DNA of 64,000 bases from Neoechinorhynchus agilis (taxonomy: Eukaryota; Acanthocephala), in the NCBI GenBank assembly GCA_051530055.1, contig CM121342.1, forward strand, positions 2,728,001 through 2,792,000. The letters are read 5' to 3'. Positions 1 to 12,709 of this stretch are shown here, in pieces (positions within the stretch are counted from its first letter, which is position 1; each line of letters opens with the position of its first letter). The translations under genes and the position numbers were made by a program. Below the pieces are notes generated by a model that saw only the letters and a program-made list of their open reading frames with translations, had not been told where the DNA came from and searched no databases.

Positions 1-345
1 GATCTTAAATCGCGGCGTTATTTGCCAAAAATTAAAGAAATCCTCAGCGTGAATTTTGTGATATTTTAGCTTGGATTCCGCTAAATTTTGTCTCTAGAGA
101 GATAAAGTTGTGTAGGAGATTGAAAGATCCTAAATCGCGGCGTTATTTGCCAAAAATTAAAAAAATCCTTAGCGTGAATTTTGTGATATTTTAGCTTGGA
201 TTCCGCTAAATTTTGTTTCTAAAGAGATAAAGTTGTTTAGGAGATTGAAATATCTTAAATCGCGACGTTATTTGTCAAAAATTAAAGAAATCCTCAGCGT
301 GAATTTTGTGCTATTTTAGCTTGGATTCCCCTAAATTTTGTCTCT
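1..345. repeat. 125-bp tandem satellite, about 2.8 copies
   Basis: Units start at 1, 126 and 251, each opening with a GATCTTAAATCGCGGCG-like sequence and running through a shared AATCCTCAGCGTGAATTTTG block, so the period is 125 bp. Copies differ by only a few bases, which implies recent amplification. The array probably continues beyond the left edge of the window. A much more diverged version of the same unit recurs at about 6130-6690. No open reading frame is present. The array ends just upstream of the first visible exon of the TFIP11 homologue. Confidence 0.9.
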
Positions 346-549
346 CGCGTGTTTTTGTGGAGGAAATTCTTAGGATGTTTTTGTGGCATTTTGACTTGTA
401 TCTAAACTTGAGAAATACCTGCCGCGAATGCTATTAAGGCGTTAACTTTTACACTTTATTTCGGCATTCAAGAATCAAATGGAGACTGAAATAAGCACCT
501 TAAAAGGCCAAATTTCTATCGATGTAACGATTTATCTTTTTTAAAATAG

Positions 550-2547
550 GAATATCGGTCAATGGCAGAAGCACACGAGTGGAATTGGAATGAAATTGCT
601 TCTAAAGATGGGCTACAAAGAAGGCAAAGGACTTGGGAAAGAGTTGCAGGGAAGATCAGAACCCATTCAAGCAAAACAGAGGCGAGGCAAAGGTGCAGTT
701 GGGGCCTATGGACCGGAGCATGCGCCTCAAAGGAAAGTGAAGAATTGTGATGATGTTCAGCCGAGATGGAAACTGGGGGAGTTTCCTGAGTATGGTGAGA
801 TTGTGAAAAATGCCCCAAGAACTAAAACTCAGCATGTTTCGCTTCTGATGCCACCTCCAGCACCACTGGAAAAACAGAAAATTTTGGATCTAACTGGAAA
901 AGACGCCAAGGTACATGAGAGTATCGCAAAATGTTTGTCGGTTCACAAACGTTCCCATGAACTCGTTGCACTGATTGACGTAGCTTTAAATAGGGCAGAG
1001 GGTGCCGTGTTCCGTACTAGTCAAAATGTAGATCAAAGCGAAGACACTGTTACACAAATGGGTTACGAAAAAAAGAAGCAATATCAAATGGTCGAAAGGA
1101 CGCGGATAGAATTGGAGAAAACTCGTGAAGCTTTAAGTTTGTTTAGACGGATGAAACTGGAGATTGTCATGAGGACAATGGTGTGCCAGGATCGTTTTAG
1201 TTTTGTTTTAAAGGTAATTAGAGAATAGGACCTGAATATGGCCTTTAATTTTAGAAATTTCAATTGCGTTTCTAATTTCACTGAATTCTTCGCATAAATA
1301 CGATATTTTATCTCTCCTAGGAGAGTGTTTACCTATTACGATCGAATACTTCGAAACGAAAAGACGAAAAGTTCTGCACTAGAAGCGATTTTTGTTGCCA
1401 GAAATGTACCATTTTAGCTTTGTAGCTCTTTAAGAAAAGGTACATCATTGTGGTAGACTTAGCGAATGATGGCGACCTTCTTGATGCCTTGTCCGTTGCT
1501 CTTTCCTTTCACCAGAGAACTCGTAATGTCGTGGGAAGTGAAACTGCTCAATCCTTAGGTTTCGACAAACTGTTTATGGAAGCAATCAGTTGTTTCTTTT
1601 TAACTAAAGAACAAACTCCAATCAATAATCTTGTCGAAATTGTACGACGAATCGAACACTATTGCGACTCTTTGGACATAGGTGGCGATCTATTGTCGAG
1701 CTTCATGTGGAGGTGCATTCTACCGAAAATAAGGACTTATTTGCGTAATGATTGGGACGTTAAGAATCCTCAAAGCGTTATTGAATGGTTTCAAGGCGGG
1801 AAAACTGCATTCTCGGGCAGAATTCGGGCTCATTTAGGCAAATGGATCATATTCTTGTACTTGGTATTGTGCGGCTTTTCTCTCATATAATCCGATCTCC
1901 ATATCTGATCCATTTGCATACTTCATGATGTAATATTGAACCAACTTGAATCTTCAATAGAGGAATGGGATCCAATGTCAGATCCGATCCCGGTTCATCA
2001 GTGGCTTCTTGCTTGGAAAGATATTATCGGTCTTGATAAACTTCAGCCAAGTGTACAAATAATAAAGCGAAAGCTAGGAAATGCGCTCAAACAAAATTGG
2101 CATCCCTCTGATAAGTCCGCCAAACCAATGGTCAGCGTATGGAAACCTCCAATTTGCTCAAAGATTGAATGGGTAAGGTTTGTTCAAACGAGTATTGTAC
2201 CAGCATTAGAACGGTCTTTGATTAATGACTTTCGGCTGGATCCGTCAGGTGATGGAAAAACGGATGAACGGGTAATTGGTTGGGTTATCGAGTGGCGTGA
2301 CCTTGTTGATGATCAAACGATTGTTCGACTTTTATCGCAATATTTTTTCCCTTCGTTCCTCGAAGTACTACGTTCGTGGCTTGGACGAGCTAATCAGCCA
2401 AACAATGATCGCAAAATGGTTTTTAAAGAAATCGTTGTATGGTACAGCTCATGGAAAAAGCAATTTCCTGTTCAGTTCATTCAGAATGAAGCGATAAAAA
2501 AGCAATTCCTGCAAGCTTTAAATTTGATGAAAGAGGCGATGGAATAG
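550..2547 (+). CDS. TFIP11: TFIP11 / Ntr1-type G-patch splicing factor (5' incomplete, spliced)
   Basis: Homologue of tuftelin-interacting protein 11 (Ntr1/Sip1), which recruits the DEAH helicase DHX15 to dismantle the intron-lariat spliceosome in the nucleus. The first visible exon follows an AG acceptor at 548-549 and encodes the G-patch core (KHTSGIGMKLLLKMGY..GKGLGK) followed by a QRRGKGAVGAYG segment typical of the family. It ends at a GTAATT donor after 1213. Later exons (from about 1450 and about 1920) match the GCF C-terminal domain, with PIPVHQWL, NWHPSDKSAKP and QYFFPSFLEVLRSWL blocks. The stop is at 2545-2547. The N-terminal acidic region and the start codon are not visible: a satellite array lies directly upstream, so the 5' exons are further left or lost. 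Exact junctions between 1214-1450 and 1790-1930 are not fixed. Confidence 0.85.
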
Positions 2548-2588
2548 CAGTGATTATTTATCTCGAAGATATTGTAATATAATGCTAT

Positions 2589-5500
2589 GATGATTATTCA
2601 GCGCTTTGGAAAACCGTACGCCTCAGAATAGGTTTCTCCATACATGCGAAAATTTTAACATCCCTTTAAAAGCCTTACGAAATTCGACAATTTTAAGGTT
2701 TTTTACTGGAAAGCCGGCACGTTTTATATCATCATAAAAATTTAGATTGCCCCTTATACCCGGCTTATTTTTTAGGCATAAAGCCAAACGAATTAATCAG
2801 AGAAGTGATATAACCACATAGCCTACATTCCTCCGGATCCTCAGATACCTCCAGGACGGATCCTAACATCTTATAAGTAATTTTGCTCTCAGACTCCGGA
2901 AAACTGTTTTCGAACACTTCTAATGCAGCTGTAAAATATTTTAAATCAATGAAAACAAAATCGAGCACATAATTAAGTTCAAATAACAAAATCTAAGAAA
3001 ATGTTGATGCCTCATGGAAATTTCTCAAAAAGACAAAGATCCGGAAAATGAGCTGCCTTTTAAAATGCAGCCTGACGTTTATAAAACCTCACATTGAAAA
3101 AATATTACATATTAATCTGCGCAAATATATTAGTAGCTATACAAAATTAAGCACAACTTCAATGCGAATGGCTCACCAAAAGACCAAAAAGATCAATCAG
3201 ATTTCAATCGCCAGGACTATAAAATATACGTCGACGGAGCAGATAAATTCAAAAGGAAATTCAACAGGGAAATAAAGTCGAACCAACCTAAAAACGATGT
3301 TCCAGAAAGCGAAATCTAAGAAAGAGGTCTCTTTGGAATAATGAATGTAAAATATTCACAATTGATGATTAGCATCAGACCATAGAATTAGTAGTACTCA
3401 CCACGGTTTTGATTTTCTTTATGAACCTGATTTTCAGGTTTATCAAAAAATTCGAGCAGTTTCGCAACTCCTTTCAAATATTTATTGCTATTCCTATTGA
3501 TAGTATACTAAAATGATCTGTAATTTGTAAAGCCGTATATTTGTTATTAGAACTAAAGGATTTCGGTTGATTTGACATCGTTCTTATTCGATAAAGGAGT
3601 GCAGATTATAACTATAGAATGAAACTAACCTCCAACTATTCACTAACCATGATCAAAAAATTTGCCGAGACAAAGAAATCGAAGACCGATAATCTATATT
3701 CCGAAATCTCAGATACTGAAGGTAAAGCCAACAAAATATCTTCAGCACAAAACGACAAAAACGAAATGACTGGTCAGCAGCGAAAGGACTATGACCATCA
3801 CAAATTGGAAATCGAGGTTCGAGATAAAAATGTTCCACCCAAAGAAGACGATCGAAAGAAGACGACAGTTGCAGACGAGACTGCAAAAATCACTGCAGAA
3901 GATATTCGACTAAAGAGAAAACAGCGAATTCTTGATGACTTTAGAAAAGACGACGAAGAGTATGAAGAATTTTCAAAGCTGTTTAATAAGATAAAGAAAC
4001 CTGAAAGGATTGCCAAGGAGGATTTAGAGGATTCAGAAGCTTCTCCCAAACTTTTAACGAATTTCTCGCCTAATTTGCTTAGTACAAGCCACCATGCAAC
4101 CTTAACAGAATATACGGCTTTTAGTCGGAACGATATCGAAGAACGAAATGAGCATCGAAAGTCGCCTGAAGATCGCTGTGGTAATGGCGCTGGAAAAACC
4201 GAAGTAAAATTCTCCAAATATTTGGATGGAAATTGCTCACAAAAGAAAACGAACCAAGTGATTGATCTCGAGCCAATGGACACTAAGGAATACGACGAAA
4301 GAGGAGAGAAATTAAAAGAAAGTCGAAAAATGGAAACAATGTTCAACATGAAAACACAGACCGAGAAAGCAAAATCTAAGAAAATTGCTGAGGTTTTAAA
4401 GAATTTAACAAAAATCCAAGATGCGATATTTAAGGACGTTCCAAGCGGACATTCAACGGTTTCTAAACAAGGCGGTCCTCAAAACGAGGAAAGAGAATTA
4501 TCAAAATTATCGAAGGAGTACCTTATATATCTCTCAAAAAAGGAGAAAAGCGAAATGACCGATCAAGAGCGCTGTGATTATTACCAATTCAAACGAGAGC
4601 ACAAGGCTCGTAAGGAAAAGAAGCGACTTTTGATGGAAACAATGATGAAGCTCAGAAGCGCGGCCGAAAAGGCTGAAAAATATAACCCTAAACGTAATCG
4701 GAAAACGGAATCAAAAATGAAAATACAATCAAAACGAACAAAACTCGATGCCGTTAATGAGGATTCAGTACGTTTTTCGAAAAACGAGCTGTGTGGTTAT
4801 CAGCTCGAACGAAGTGAGCACGAAAGGTCGTCTAAATATTGCTGCAGTGCCAATGAAAAAGAAGATGAAGAAATATTCTCGGAATATTTTGATGCAAATC
4901 CATCACAAAAGGACATAAACAAAGTGGCCGGTTTTGAGCCCAAGGGCACTAAGGAATACGTTGAATGGGAAGAAAAATCAAAAAAAAGTCACGATATGGA
5001 AACAAAATCCGACATGAGAACACAGGCAAAAAAAGCAAAAACTGAGAAAATTGCTGAGGTTTCAAAGAATTCACCTAAAAACCAAGATTTAGGATTTGAT
5101 GGCGTTTTAACTGAGTGATCTCCAAAAGTGCTTCAAGGACCGTAGTGCTCAAAACGAGGAAAGAGCATCATCAAAATTATCGAAGGAATACCTTGTATAT
5201 CTCTCAAAAAAGGGAGAAAAAGGAAAAAATGACCGACCAAGAGCGCAGTGATTATTACCAATTCAAACGAGAGCACAAGGCTCGTAAGGAAAAGAAGCGC
5301 GACTTTGATGGAAACGACGTTGAAGTTGAGAAGCGCGGCCGAAAAGGTTGGAAAATTTAATGGAAAACGCAATCGGGAAGCGGAACCGAATACTGAAATG
5401 CAATCCAAACGAACAAAACTACATAAAGACAAAAACGAGATGACTGATCAGGAGCACAGGGTCTTTAATTATTACAAAAGGAAACTCACTGATCGCAATA

Positions 5501-6120
5501 AAGATGTTCCACTCAAACAAGTCGATCAGAAGAAGATGAAAGTTGAAGATAGCGAGACTTCAAGAATTTCAGCGGAAGATCTTCGACAGAAGAGAAGACA
5601 ACGAATTCTTGATGATTTCAGGAAAGACGACGAAGTGTATGAAGAATTTTCTAAGGTTTTTGAACAGATAAAGAAAATACCAAGGACTGCCAAGGATGAG
5701 TTAAAGAATCAACCCACTATACCAAAAACTGCAACGGAGTTATCGCAAAATCCGCTTGGTACAAACGACCCTGCAACCTTAACGGAATGCACAGCTTTTA
5801 GCCGGAACGATATTGGCGCTCCATACAAATGCATTTATCCGTTTCTTGGTTTGTTCCGTGCAATACCGAACGTTTTGTATGGGGGATACGAAAGCTTTGA
5901 TGATTTTTTTAAGGACTTCGGTACTGATATGAGGTTCAAAAGAAGAATGCGAAGGCAACTTGGCACTCGATATCGGACTGAGGAAATCGATGCTTACTTT
6001 GAGCAGATAAGAATTGAAAGTGAACTACGAGAAGGTTGGACGTATAGACCATCAACGGTGGGAGTCCCTTTTGGATGCAAAAAGCAGTCATCAAGAACAG
6101 CGGCATTATGGAAAAAGGAT
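2589..6120 (+). repeat. Direct segmental duplication, copy A
   Basis: From 2589 to 6120 the sequence matches 9322-12709 closely in the same orientation, covering a non-coding leader, a small relic reading and the lysine-rich gene. Copy A has about 140-170 bp near 2697-2870 that copy B lacks. The match ends abruptly at GAAAAAGGAT. After it copy A runs into decayed satellite, while copy B continues with its own C-terminus. The start of the block lies about 40 bp after the TFIP11 stop codon. Confidence 0.85.
3048..3330 (+). pseudogene. Relic related to the lysine-rich repeat family
   Basis: A short open frame (75 codons from 3048) has a twin at 9625-9873. In another frame the same bases read SKDQKDQSDFNRQDYKIYVD and then a Lys/Arg-rich stretch, which recalls the TDQE..YYKRK repeats of the downstream gene. 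I read this as an old fragment of that family rather than a separate gene. Copy B carries an extra 36 bp (SEHKKPR region) absent here. A 30-bp scrap of this stretch also sits at 22620-22650. Confidence 0.4.
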
Positions 6121-6123
6121 TAA
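3619..6123 (+). pseudogene. Lysine-rich repeat protein, copy A (frame disrupted)
   Basis: The first 499 codons (ATG at 3619) are nearly identical to copy B at 10217. Then the frame closes at 5116-5118, where copy A reads GAGTGATCTCC and copy B reads GAGGATTCAAA. Several further small insertions follow up to about 5300 (extra G in an A-run, extra GC before the ACTTTTGATG stretch). The rest of the protein is still readable in a second frame (5248-6123), ending three codons after the duplication boundary. The product, if any, would be a 499-aa truncated protein. The function of the family is unknown to me. It is rich in Lys, Glu, Arg and Ser, contains repeated E-M-T-D-Q-E-R and ILDDFRKDD motifs, and has no signal peptide or membrane segment. 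Confidence 0.75.
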
Positions 6124-6129
6124 ACGGCA

Positions 6130-6690
6130 TATTAACCTCAATTTTGTTTCTAAAGAGAAGTTTGCTTTCGAATTAAAACATCATAATTCGTGGCTGTATT
6201 TGTCCATTAAGGAAAACCTTAGCAATGAATTTAGTAATTGTTTGGTTAGACTCCCAAAATTTTGTTTTCTGAACAGAATGTTGTTTCGAAATTAAAAGAT
6301 CCAACATCGTGGCGAAATGTGAAAAATTAGGTTAACGCCATGACACTAATTTTATCATCTTTTGGCTTAAATTCCTCTGAATTATGTTTCCAAAGGGAAT
6401 GTTGTTTCATAATTCAAACATCCTAAATCGTGGTGTTATTTGTCAACTAAATGAAATTCTCAGCATCTATTTTGTGATCTTTTGGCCTTGATTCGCTTTG
6501 ACTATGTTTCTTATAAGAAAGATGTTGCAAAATTCAAATATTATAATTCGTTGCGTTATTTGTAAAATTAGGGAAATCCTTAGCATTGAGTATATGATAT
6601 TTTGGCTTCGATTCTGCTTTATTTAGATTCGTACGAGAAAGTTATTTCGAAATTAGGAGATCATAAATCGTGGCATTATTAGTAGAATTA
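6130..6690. repeat. Decayed copies of the 125-bp satellite
   Basis: Four to five degenerate units are recognisable by recurring ATCxTAAATCGTGGxGTTATTTGT and TTTTGGCTTxGATTCxxCT segments spaced about 120 bp apart. They correspond to the fresher array at 1-345. The lysine-rich copy A runs straight into this array at its 3' end. Confidence 0.7.
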
Positions 6691-6714
6691 CGGAGATTAA
6701 TGTTTTGATATAAA

Positions 6715-7440
6715 TCATCAATGATGTTTGTCTAAAACTTTAAAGACGCATTATTCGGGAAGCTAGCGAAAATCTGAAAACAGATCTCAAATCGGCGGAT
6801 TGAGATGTACTACATGGACATTCTTAATTTTTGCTGGGGGCCTTATTTACCTTGTAAATAACGAGTGTTCATTTCGTCTAAAGTCCCAAACATGAATAGT
6901 CATTGAATTTGCAATAATGTGAAAAATTTTCTAATGCCGATTAACGAACCCACCAGAAATATCCAGAATCGCTCAAAAGGTTTAATTGCGTTATTGATTA
7001 TATTCGAGTGCCCTTTATGAACACATATAATAAAACTAATATTATAGACAAAGATAACAGCCAAAAATTGTATATGCAGCTTAAATCAGCTTTGGAAGTT
7101 TATCAAAAAAATTTAGTTTTATTTGAAATTGATGCTTTTTAGTAGAAACCATCAATGATATTTGTCTAACAATTTAAGGGCACGTAACTTACGATCTATG
7201 GAAGCTATCAGAAATCTGAAAACAGATTTGAAATTGGCGCGTCTCGATGTAGTAAAACGAACTTTCCAATCTATAATTGGTGTCTTGTTCACCTTGTTAA
7301 CCACGAGTCTTTATTTCGTTTACAGTCCAAATGTTAATAGTCATGAATTTGCAATAACATGGAAAATTGGATAACACCAATTAAATTACCGATTCAGAAA
7401 TACCAATAGTGGATTGTTATATCTTAGCGGATTAATTGCT
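6715..7440. repeat. Diverged tandem pair, unit about 432 bp
   Basis: The stretch beginning ATCAATGATGTTTGTCTAA at about 6718 is repeated, strongly diverged, at about 7150. Both copies share AATCTGAAAACAGAT, ACCTTGT..ATAACGAG / TTAACCACGAG and GAATTTGCAATAA landmarks in the same order. No convincing coding frame persists through both copies; a 70-codon frame in the second copy is not conserved in the first. Confidence 0.65.
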
Positions 7441-7876
7441 CAGGCGGAAAAGGTAGAAGCTGAAATCAGCTTTAAAAGTTGATCAAGACGTTCTAAGTCG
7501 ATTTGCGATCGACTGATATTTAGATATTAATAACTGAAGAATGTTTTATCCAAAAGTAAAACATAACCAATACACCAAATAGTTCGAAAATCGGAGTCAT
7601 GCAAAAGAGTTCTGAATTGCAATCAAATAAAGAAATCGAGCTTAAACACGTTCAGTAATTTAGCCACCTTTACATAATTAAAACATGAATCGGCATGCGT
7701 CACAGGGTTCTCGTGAACACTCGAGTTTCTATAGGTTTCTTGAATGTGGCTGTTTATTTCGCAGTGGATGACGAGTCCCGGAGAGTTGGGCAAACCAAGG
7801 AATGCGTCAATGGAAGAGAAAATTTTAAAGAAAGTCGTAATATGGAAACAAAATCACACATGAAAAAACACAGGTC

Positions 7877-8821
7877 GTGAAAACGAAAATTGAGAAAATT
7901 GCTGAGGTTTCCAAGGATTCACCTAAAAAACAACATTTTGGATTTGATGGCCCTCGAAGAGAGGATTCAGAGCTGTCTAAAGACCATAGTGCTAAAAACG
8001 ATGAAAGAGCATTATTAAAATTTTCCCAGGAATATCAAGTATATTTCTCAAAAAAGGACAAAAACCAAATGATGTATCAAGAGCGAAATGATTATTCCCA
8101 ATACAAACGGCAGCATAATAGCCGCAAGGAAAAGGAGCGACTTTTAATGGAAACGAAAATGAAGCTCAGAAGCGAGGCCGAAAAATACCATGGAAAACGC
8201 AATCGGGAAACGGAACCGAATATTGAAATAAAGTCCAAACGAACAAAACTCCACACCGTTACCGAGTACTCAAAACAATTGTCGAAAAACGAGCTTGGTG
8301 GTTATCGGCTCCAACAAATTGAGCGTTTTAAATCGTCCGAAGATAACAGCAACCTTAGTGATAGCGGGGCCAACGAAATATTTTCAAATGACTATATTAG
8401 ATATCTCACACATAAGGACAAAAACGAAATGACTGATCAGGGGCGCAGGGTCTTTAATGAATACAAAAGGAAACTCACTGATCGCAATCAAGATGTTACA
8501 CTCAAACAAGTCAATCGGAAGAAGATGAAAGTTGAAAAAGTGACCGATACTTCAAAAATTTCAGCAGAAGATATTCGACAGAAGAGAAAACAACGAATTC
8601 TTGATGACTTCAGAAAAGACGACGAAGTGTACGAAGAATTTTCTAAGGTTTTTGAACAGATAAAGAAAATACCAAGGACTGCCAAGGAGGAGTTAAAGTA
8701 TCCACTCGCTTTACCCGAAAATGTAACGGATTTCTCACCAAATCGTTACTGGCGAATCATTATAAGTTTTAAACAATCTAAAATGATGTACAAGCAACGA
8801 GCATGGATGTTCATAAGATAA
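7877..8821 (+). pseudogene. Lysine-rich repeat protein, copy C (partial, diverged)
   Basis: A 314-codon frame aligns to the second half of the 849-aa copy B: KIAEVSKDSPK, a QMMYQERNDYSQYKRQH block, EMTDQGRRVFNEYKRKLTDR, then ILDDFRKDDEVYEEFSKVFEQIKKI. It is clearly more diverged than copy A is from copy B, and it lacks both the N-terminal third and the C-terminal GAPYKCIYPFLGLF domain, ending instead in unrelated residues after 8740. An upstream short frame (7695-7880) carries ENFKESRNMETKSHM, which belongs to the same protein in another frame, so the 5' side is broken too. An older, incomplete duplicate is the simplest reading. I see nothing recognisable in the 500 bp that follow (8822-9321). 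Confidence 0.6.
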
Positions 8822-9321
8822 TGTATTTTTGCGCCATTGGAATGTTTATGAAGATATTATCTAAAAATTGATAAAAACGCATTTCTTCTCAATTGTATTC
8901 AGAAAAAATAGTCAGCGTTTTTTTAACATTTAGACTTCTTTTAAGCTACCGCTAAACATGTAACTGAACAAAATTCCTAATTTTCTAAACTTCATGGACG
9001 TTATCGCAAAAGGAAAATCTATCCTTGAAAAATTTAAAAACCCTTGAAATTTCTACTAGGCCCTTAATTTAGCCGTAAGTGGCTGCTTCGTTATTTATCC
9101 GAAAAGCGAACCGCGCGAAACGATAAACGAGCGAGTACTTTCATTGTTCAACATAAACAAAAATAATTGTCGATTTGGCTTTCGGTATTATCAAGGAGAT
9201 TGTGATAACTGCCTAAATCGGTACAAAATTACTTTTTAGGTGATTTAAAGGCAGCGTCAGAATTATCGGCTTTGTCGGGTATTTAAATAATATTTCTCAA
9301 CTGTTACATGCCCTACGTTTT

Positions 9322-12300
9322 GATGATCATTCAGCGCTTTGGGAAACCGTACGCCTAAGAATACGTTTCTCCGTACATGCGAAAATTTTAATATCCCTTT
9401 AAAAGCTTTACAAAATTCGACAACATTGATTTGATCCTGAAATCTTATTAGAAATTTTGCTCTCAGACTCCGGAAAACTGTTTTCGAACACTTCTAATGC
9501 AGCTGTAAAATATTTTAAATCAATGAAAACAAAATCGAACACATAATTAAGTTCAAATAACAAAATCTAAGAAAATGCTGATGCCTCATTGAAATTTCTC
9601 AAAAAGACAAAGATCCGGGAAATGAGCTGCTTTTTAAAATGCAGCCTGACGTTTATAAAACCTCACATTGAAAAAATATTACATTTTAATCTCGGACGAA
9701 GTGAGCACAAAAAGCCGCGCAAATATATTAGTAGCTATACCAAATTAAGCGCAACTTCAATGCGAATGGCTCATCAAAAGACCAAAAAGATCAATCAGAT
9801 TTCAATCGCCAGGACTATAAAATATACGTCGACGGAGCAGATAAATTCAAAAGGAAATTCAACAGGGAAATAAGGTCGAACCAACCTAAAAACGAAGTTC
9901 CAGAAAGCAAAATCTAAGAAAGAGGTCTCTTTGGAATAATGAATGTAAAATATTCACAATTGATGATTAGCATCAGACCATAGAATTAGTAGTACTCACC
10001 ACGGTTTTGACTTTCTCTATGAACCTGATTTTCTGGTTTATCAAAAAATTCGAGCAGTTTCGCAACTCCTTTCAAATATTTATTGCTATTCCTATTGATA
10101 GTATACTAAAATGATTTGTAATTTGTATAGCCGTATATTTGTTATTAGAACTAAAGGATTTCGGTTGATTTGACATCGTTCTTATTCGATAAAGGAGTGC
10201 AGATTATAACTATAGAATGAAACTAACCTCCAACTATTCACTAACCATGATCAAAAAATTTGCCGACACAAAGAAATCGAAGACCGATAATCTATATTCC
10301 GAAATCTCAGATACCGAAGGAAAAACAAACGAAATATCTTCAGTACAAAACGACAAAAACGAAATGACTGGTCAGCAGCGAAAGGACTATGACCATCACA
10401 AATTGGAAATCGAGGTTCGGGATAAAAATGTTCTACTCAAAGAAGACGATCGAAAGAAGACGACAGTTGCAGACGAGACTGCAAAAATCACTGCAGAAGA
10501 TATTCGACTTAAGAGAAAACAGCGAATTCTTGATGACTTTAGAAAAGACGACGAAGAGTATGAAGAATTTTCAAAGCTGTTTAATAAGATAAAGAAACTT
10601 GAAAGGATTGCCAAGGAGGATTTAGAGGATTCAGAAGCTTCTCCCAAACTTTTAACGAATTTCTCGCCTAATTTGCATAGTACAAGCGACCATGCAACCT
10701 TAACAGAATGTACGGCTTTTAGTCGGAACGATATTGAAGAACGAAATGAGCATCGAAAGTCGCCTGAAGATCGCTGTGGTAATGGCGCTGGAAAAACCGA
10801 AGTAAAATTCTTCAAATATTTGGATGGAAATTGCTCACAAAAGAAAACGAACCAAGTGATTGATCTCGAGCCAATGGACACTAAGGAATACGACGAAAGA
10901 GGAGAGAAATTAAAAGAAAGTCGAAAAATGGAAACAATGTTCAACATGAAAACACAGACCGAGAAAGCAAAATCTAAGAAAATTGCTGAGGTTTTAAAGA
11001 ATTTAACAAAAATCCAAGATGCGATATTTAAGGACGTTCCAAGCGGACATTCAACGGTTTCTAAACAAGGCGGTCCTCAAAACGAGGAAAGAGAATTATC
11101 AAAATTATCGAAGGAGTACCTTATATATCTCTCAAAAAAGGAGAAAAGCGAAATGACCGATCAAGAGCGCTGTGATTATTACCAATTCAAACGAGAGCAC
11201 AAGGCTCGTAAGGAAAAGAAGCGACTTTTGATGGAAACAATGATGAAGCTCAGAAGCGCGGCCGAAAAGGCTGAAAAATATAACCCTAAACGTAATCGGA
11301 AAACTGAATCAAAAATGAGAATACAATCAAAACGAACAAAACTCGATGCCGTTAATGAGGATTCAGTACATTTTTCGAAAAACGAGCTTTGTGGTTATCA
11401 GCTCGAACGAAGTGAGCACGAAAGGTCGTCTAAATATTGCTGCAGTGCCAATGAAAAAGAAGATGAAGAAATATTCTCGGAATATTTTGATGCAAATCCA
11501 TCACAAAAGGACATAAACAAAGTGGCCGGTTTTGAGCCCAAGGGCACTAAGGAATACGTCGAAGGGGAAGAAAAATCAAAAGAAAGTCACGATATGGAAA
11601 CAAAATCCGACATGAGAACACAGGCAAAAAAAGCAAAAACTGAGAAAATTGCTGAGGTTTCAAAGAATTCACCTAAAAACCAAGATTTAGGATTTGATGG
11701 CGTTTTAACTGAGGATTCAAAAGTGCCTAAGGACCGTAGTGCTCAAAACGAGGAAAGAGCATCATCAAAATTATCGAAGGAATACCTTGTATATCTCTCA
11801 AAAAAGGAGAAAAGCGAAATGACCGATCAAGAGCGCAGTGATTATTACCAATTCAAACGAGAGCACAAGGCTCGTAAGGAAAAGAAGCGACTTTTGATGG
11901 AAACGACGTTGAAGTTGAGAAGCGCGGCCGAAAAGGTTGAAAAATTTAATGGAAAACGCAATCGGGAAGCGGAACCGAATACTGAAATGCAATCCAAACG
12001 AACAAAACTGCATAAAGACAAAAACGAGATGACTGATCAGGAGCACAGGGTCTTTAATTATTACAAAAGGAAACTCACTGATCGCAATAAAGATGTTCCA
12101 CTCAAACAAGTCGATCAGAAGAAGATGAAAGTTGAAGATAGCGAGACTTCAAGAATTTCAGCGGAAGATCTTCGACAGAAGAGAAGACAACGAATTCTTG
12201 ATGATTTCAGGAAAGACGACGAAGTGTATGAAGAATTTTCTAAGGTTTTTGAACAGATAAAGAAAATACCAAGGACTGCCAAGGATGAGTTAAAGAATCA

Positions 12301-12709
12301 ACCCACTATACCAAAAACTGCAACGGAGTTATCGCAAAATCCGCTTGGTACAAACGACCCTGCAACCTTAACGGAATGCACAGCGTTTAGCCGGAACGAT
12401 ATTGGCGCTCCATACAAATGCATTTATCCGTTTCTTGGTTTGTTCCGTCCAATACCGAACGTTTTGTATGGGGGATACGAAAGCTTTGATGATTTTTTTA
12501 AGGACTTCGGTACTGATATGAGGTTCAAAAGAAGAATGCGAAGGCAACTTGGCACTCGATATCGGACTGAGGAAATCGATGCTTACTTTGAGCAGATAAG
12601 AATTGAAAGTGAGCTACGAGAAGGTTGGACGTATAGACCATCAACGGTGGGAGTCCCTTTTGGATGCAAAAAGCAGTCATCAAGAACAGCGGCATTATGG
12701 AAAAAGGAT
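9322..12709 (+). repeat. Direct segmental duplication, copy B
   Basis: Partner of 2589-6120 in the same orientation. The match begins at GATGATCATTCAGCGCTTTGG and ends at GAAAAAGGAT within the last coding segment of the lysine-rich gene. Most differences are single bases, and the coding part shows few amino-acid changes over the first 499 codons. Copy B lacks a ~170-bp segment present in copy A near 2697-2870. Confidence 0.85.
9625..9873 (+). pseudogene. Relic related to the lysine-rich repeat family, copy B side
   Basis: Twin of the relic at 3048-3275, with 36 additional bases encoding a SEHKKPR-like stretch. The bases around 9747-9776 (AAGCGCAACTTCAATGCG and onward to GGCTCATCA) reappear at the broken 5' end of the FOXRED1 gene at 22620. 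No independent function is proposed. Confidence 0.4.

Noticed and set aside
3798-4349. 183-codon minus-strand frame, repeated at 10396-10947
   Set aside because: Antisense shadow of the lysine-rich gene; Ser/Phe-rich composition is the complement of Lys/Glu codons, and its conservation follows from the duplication.
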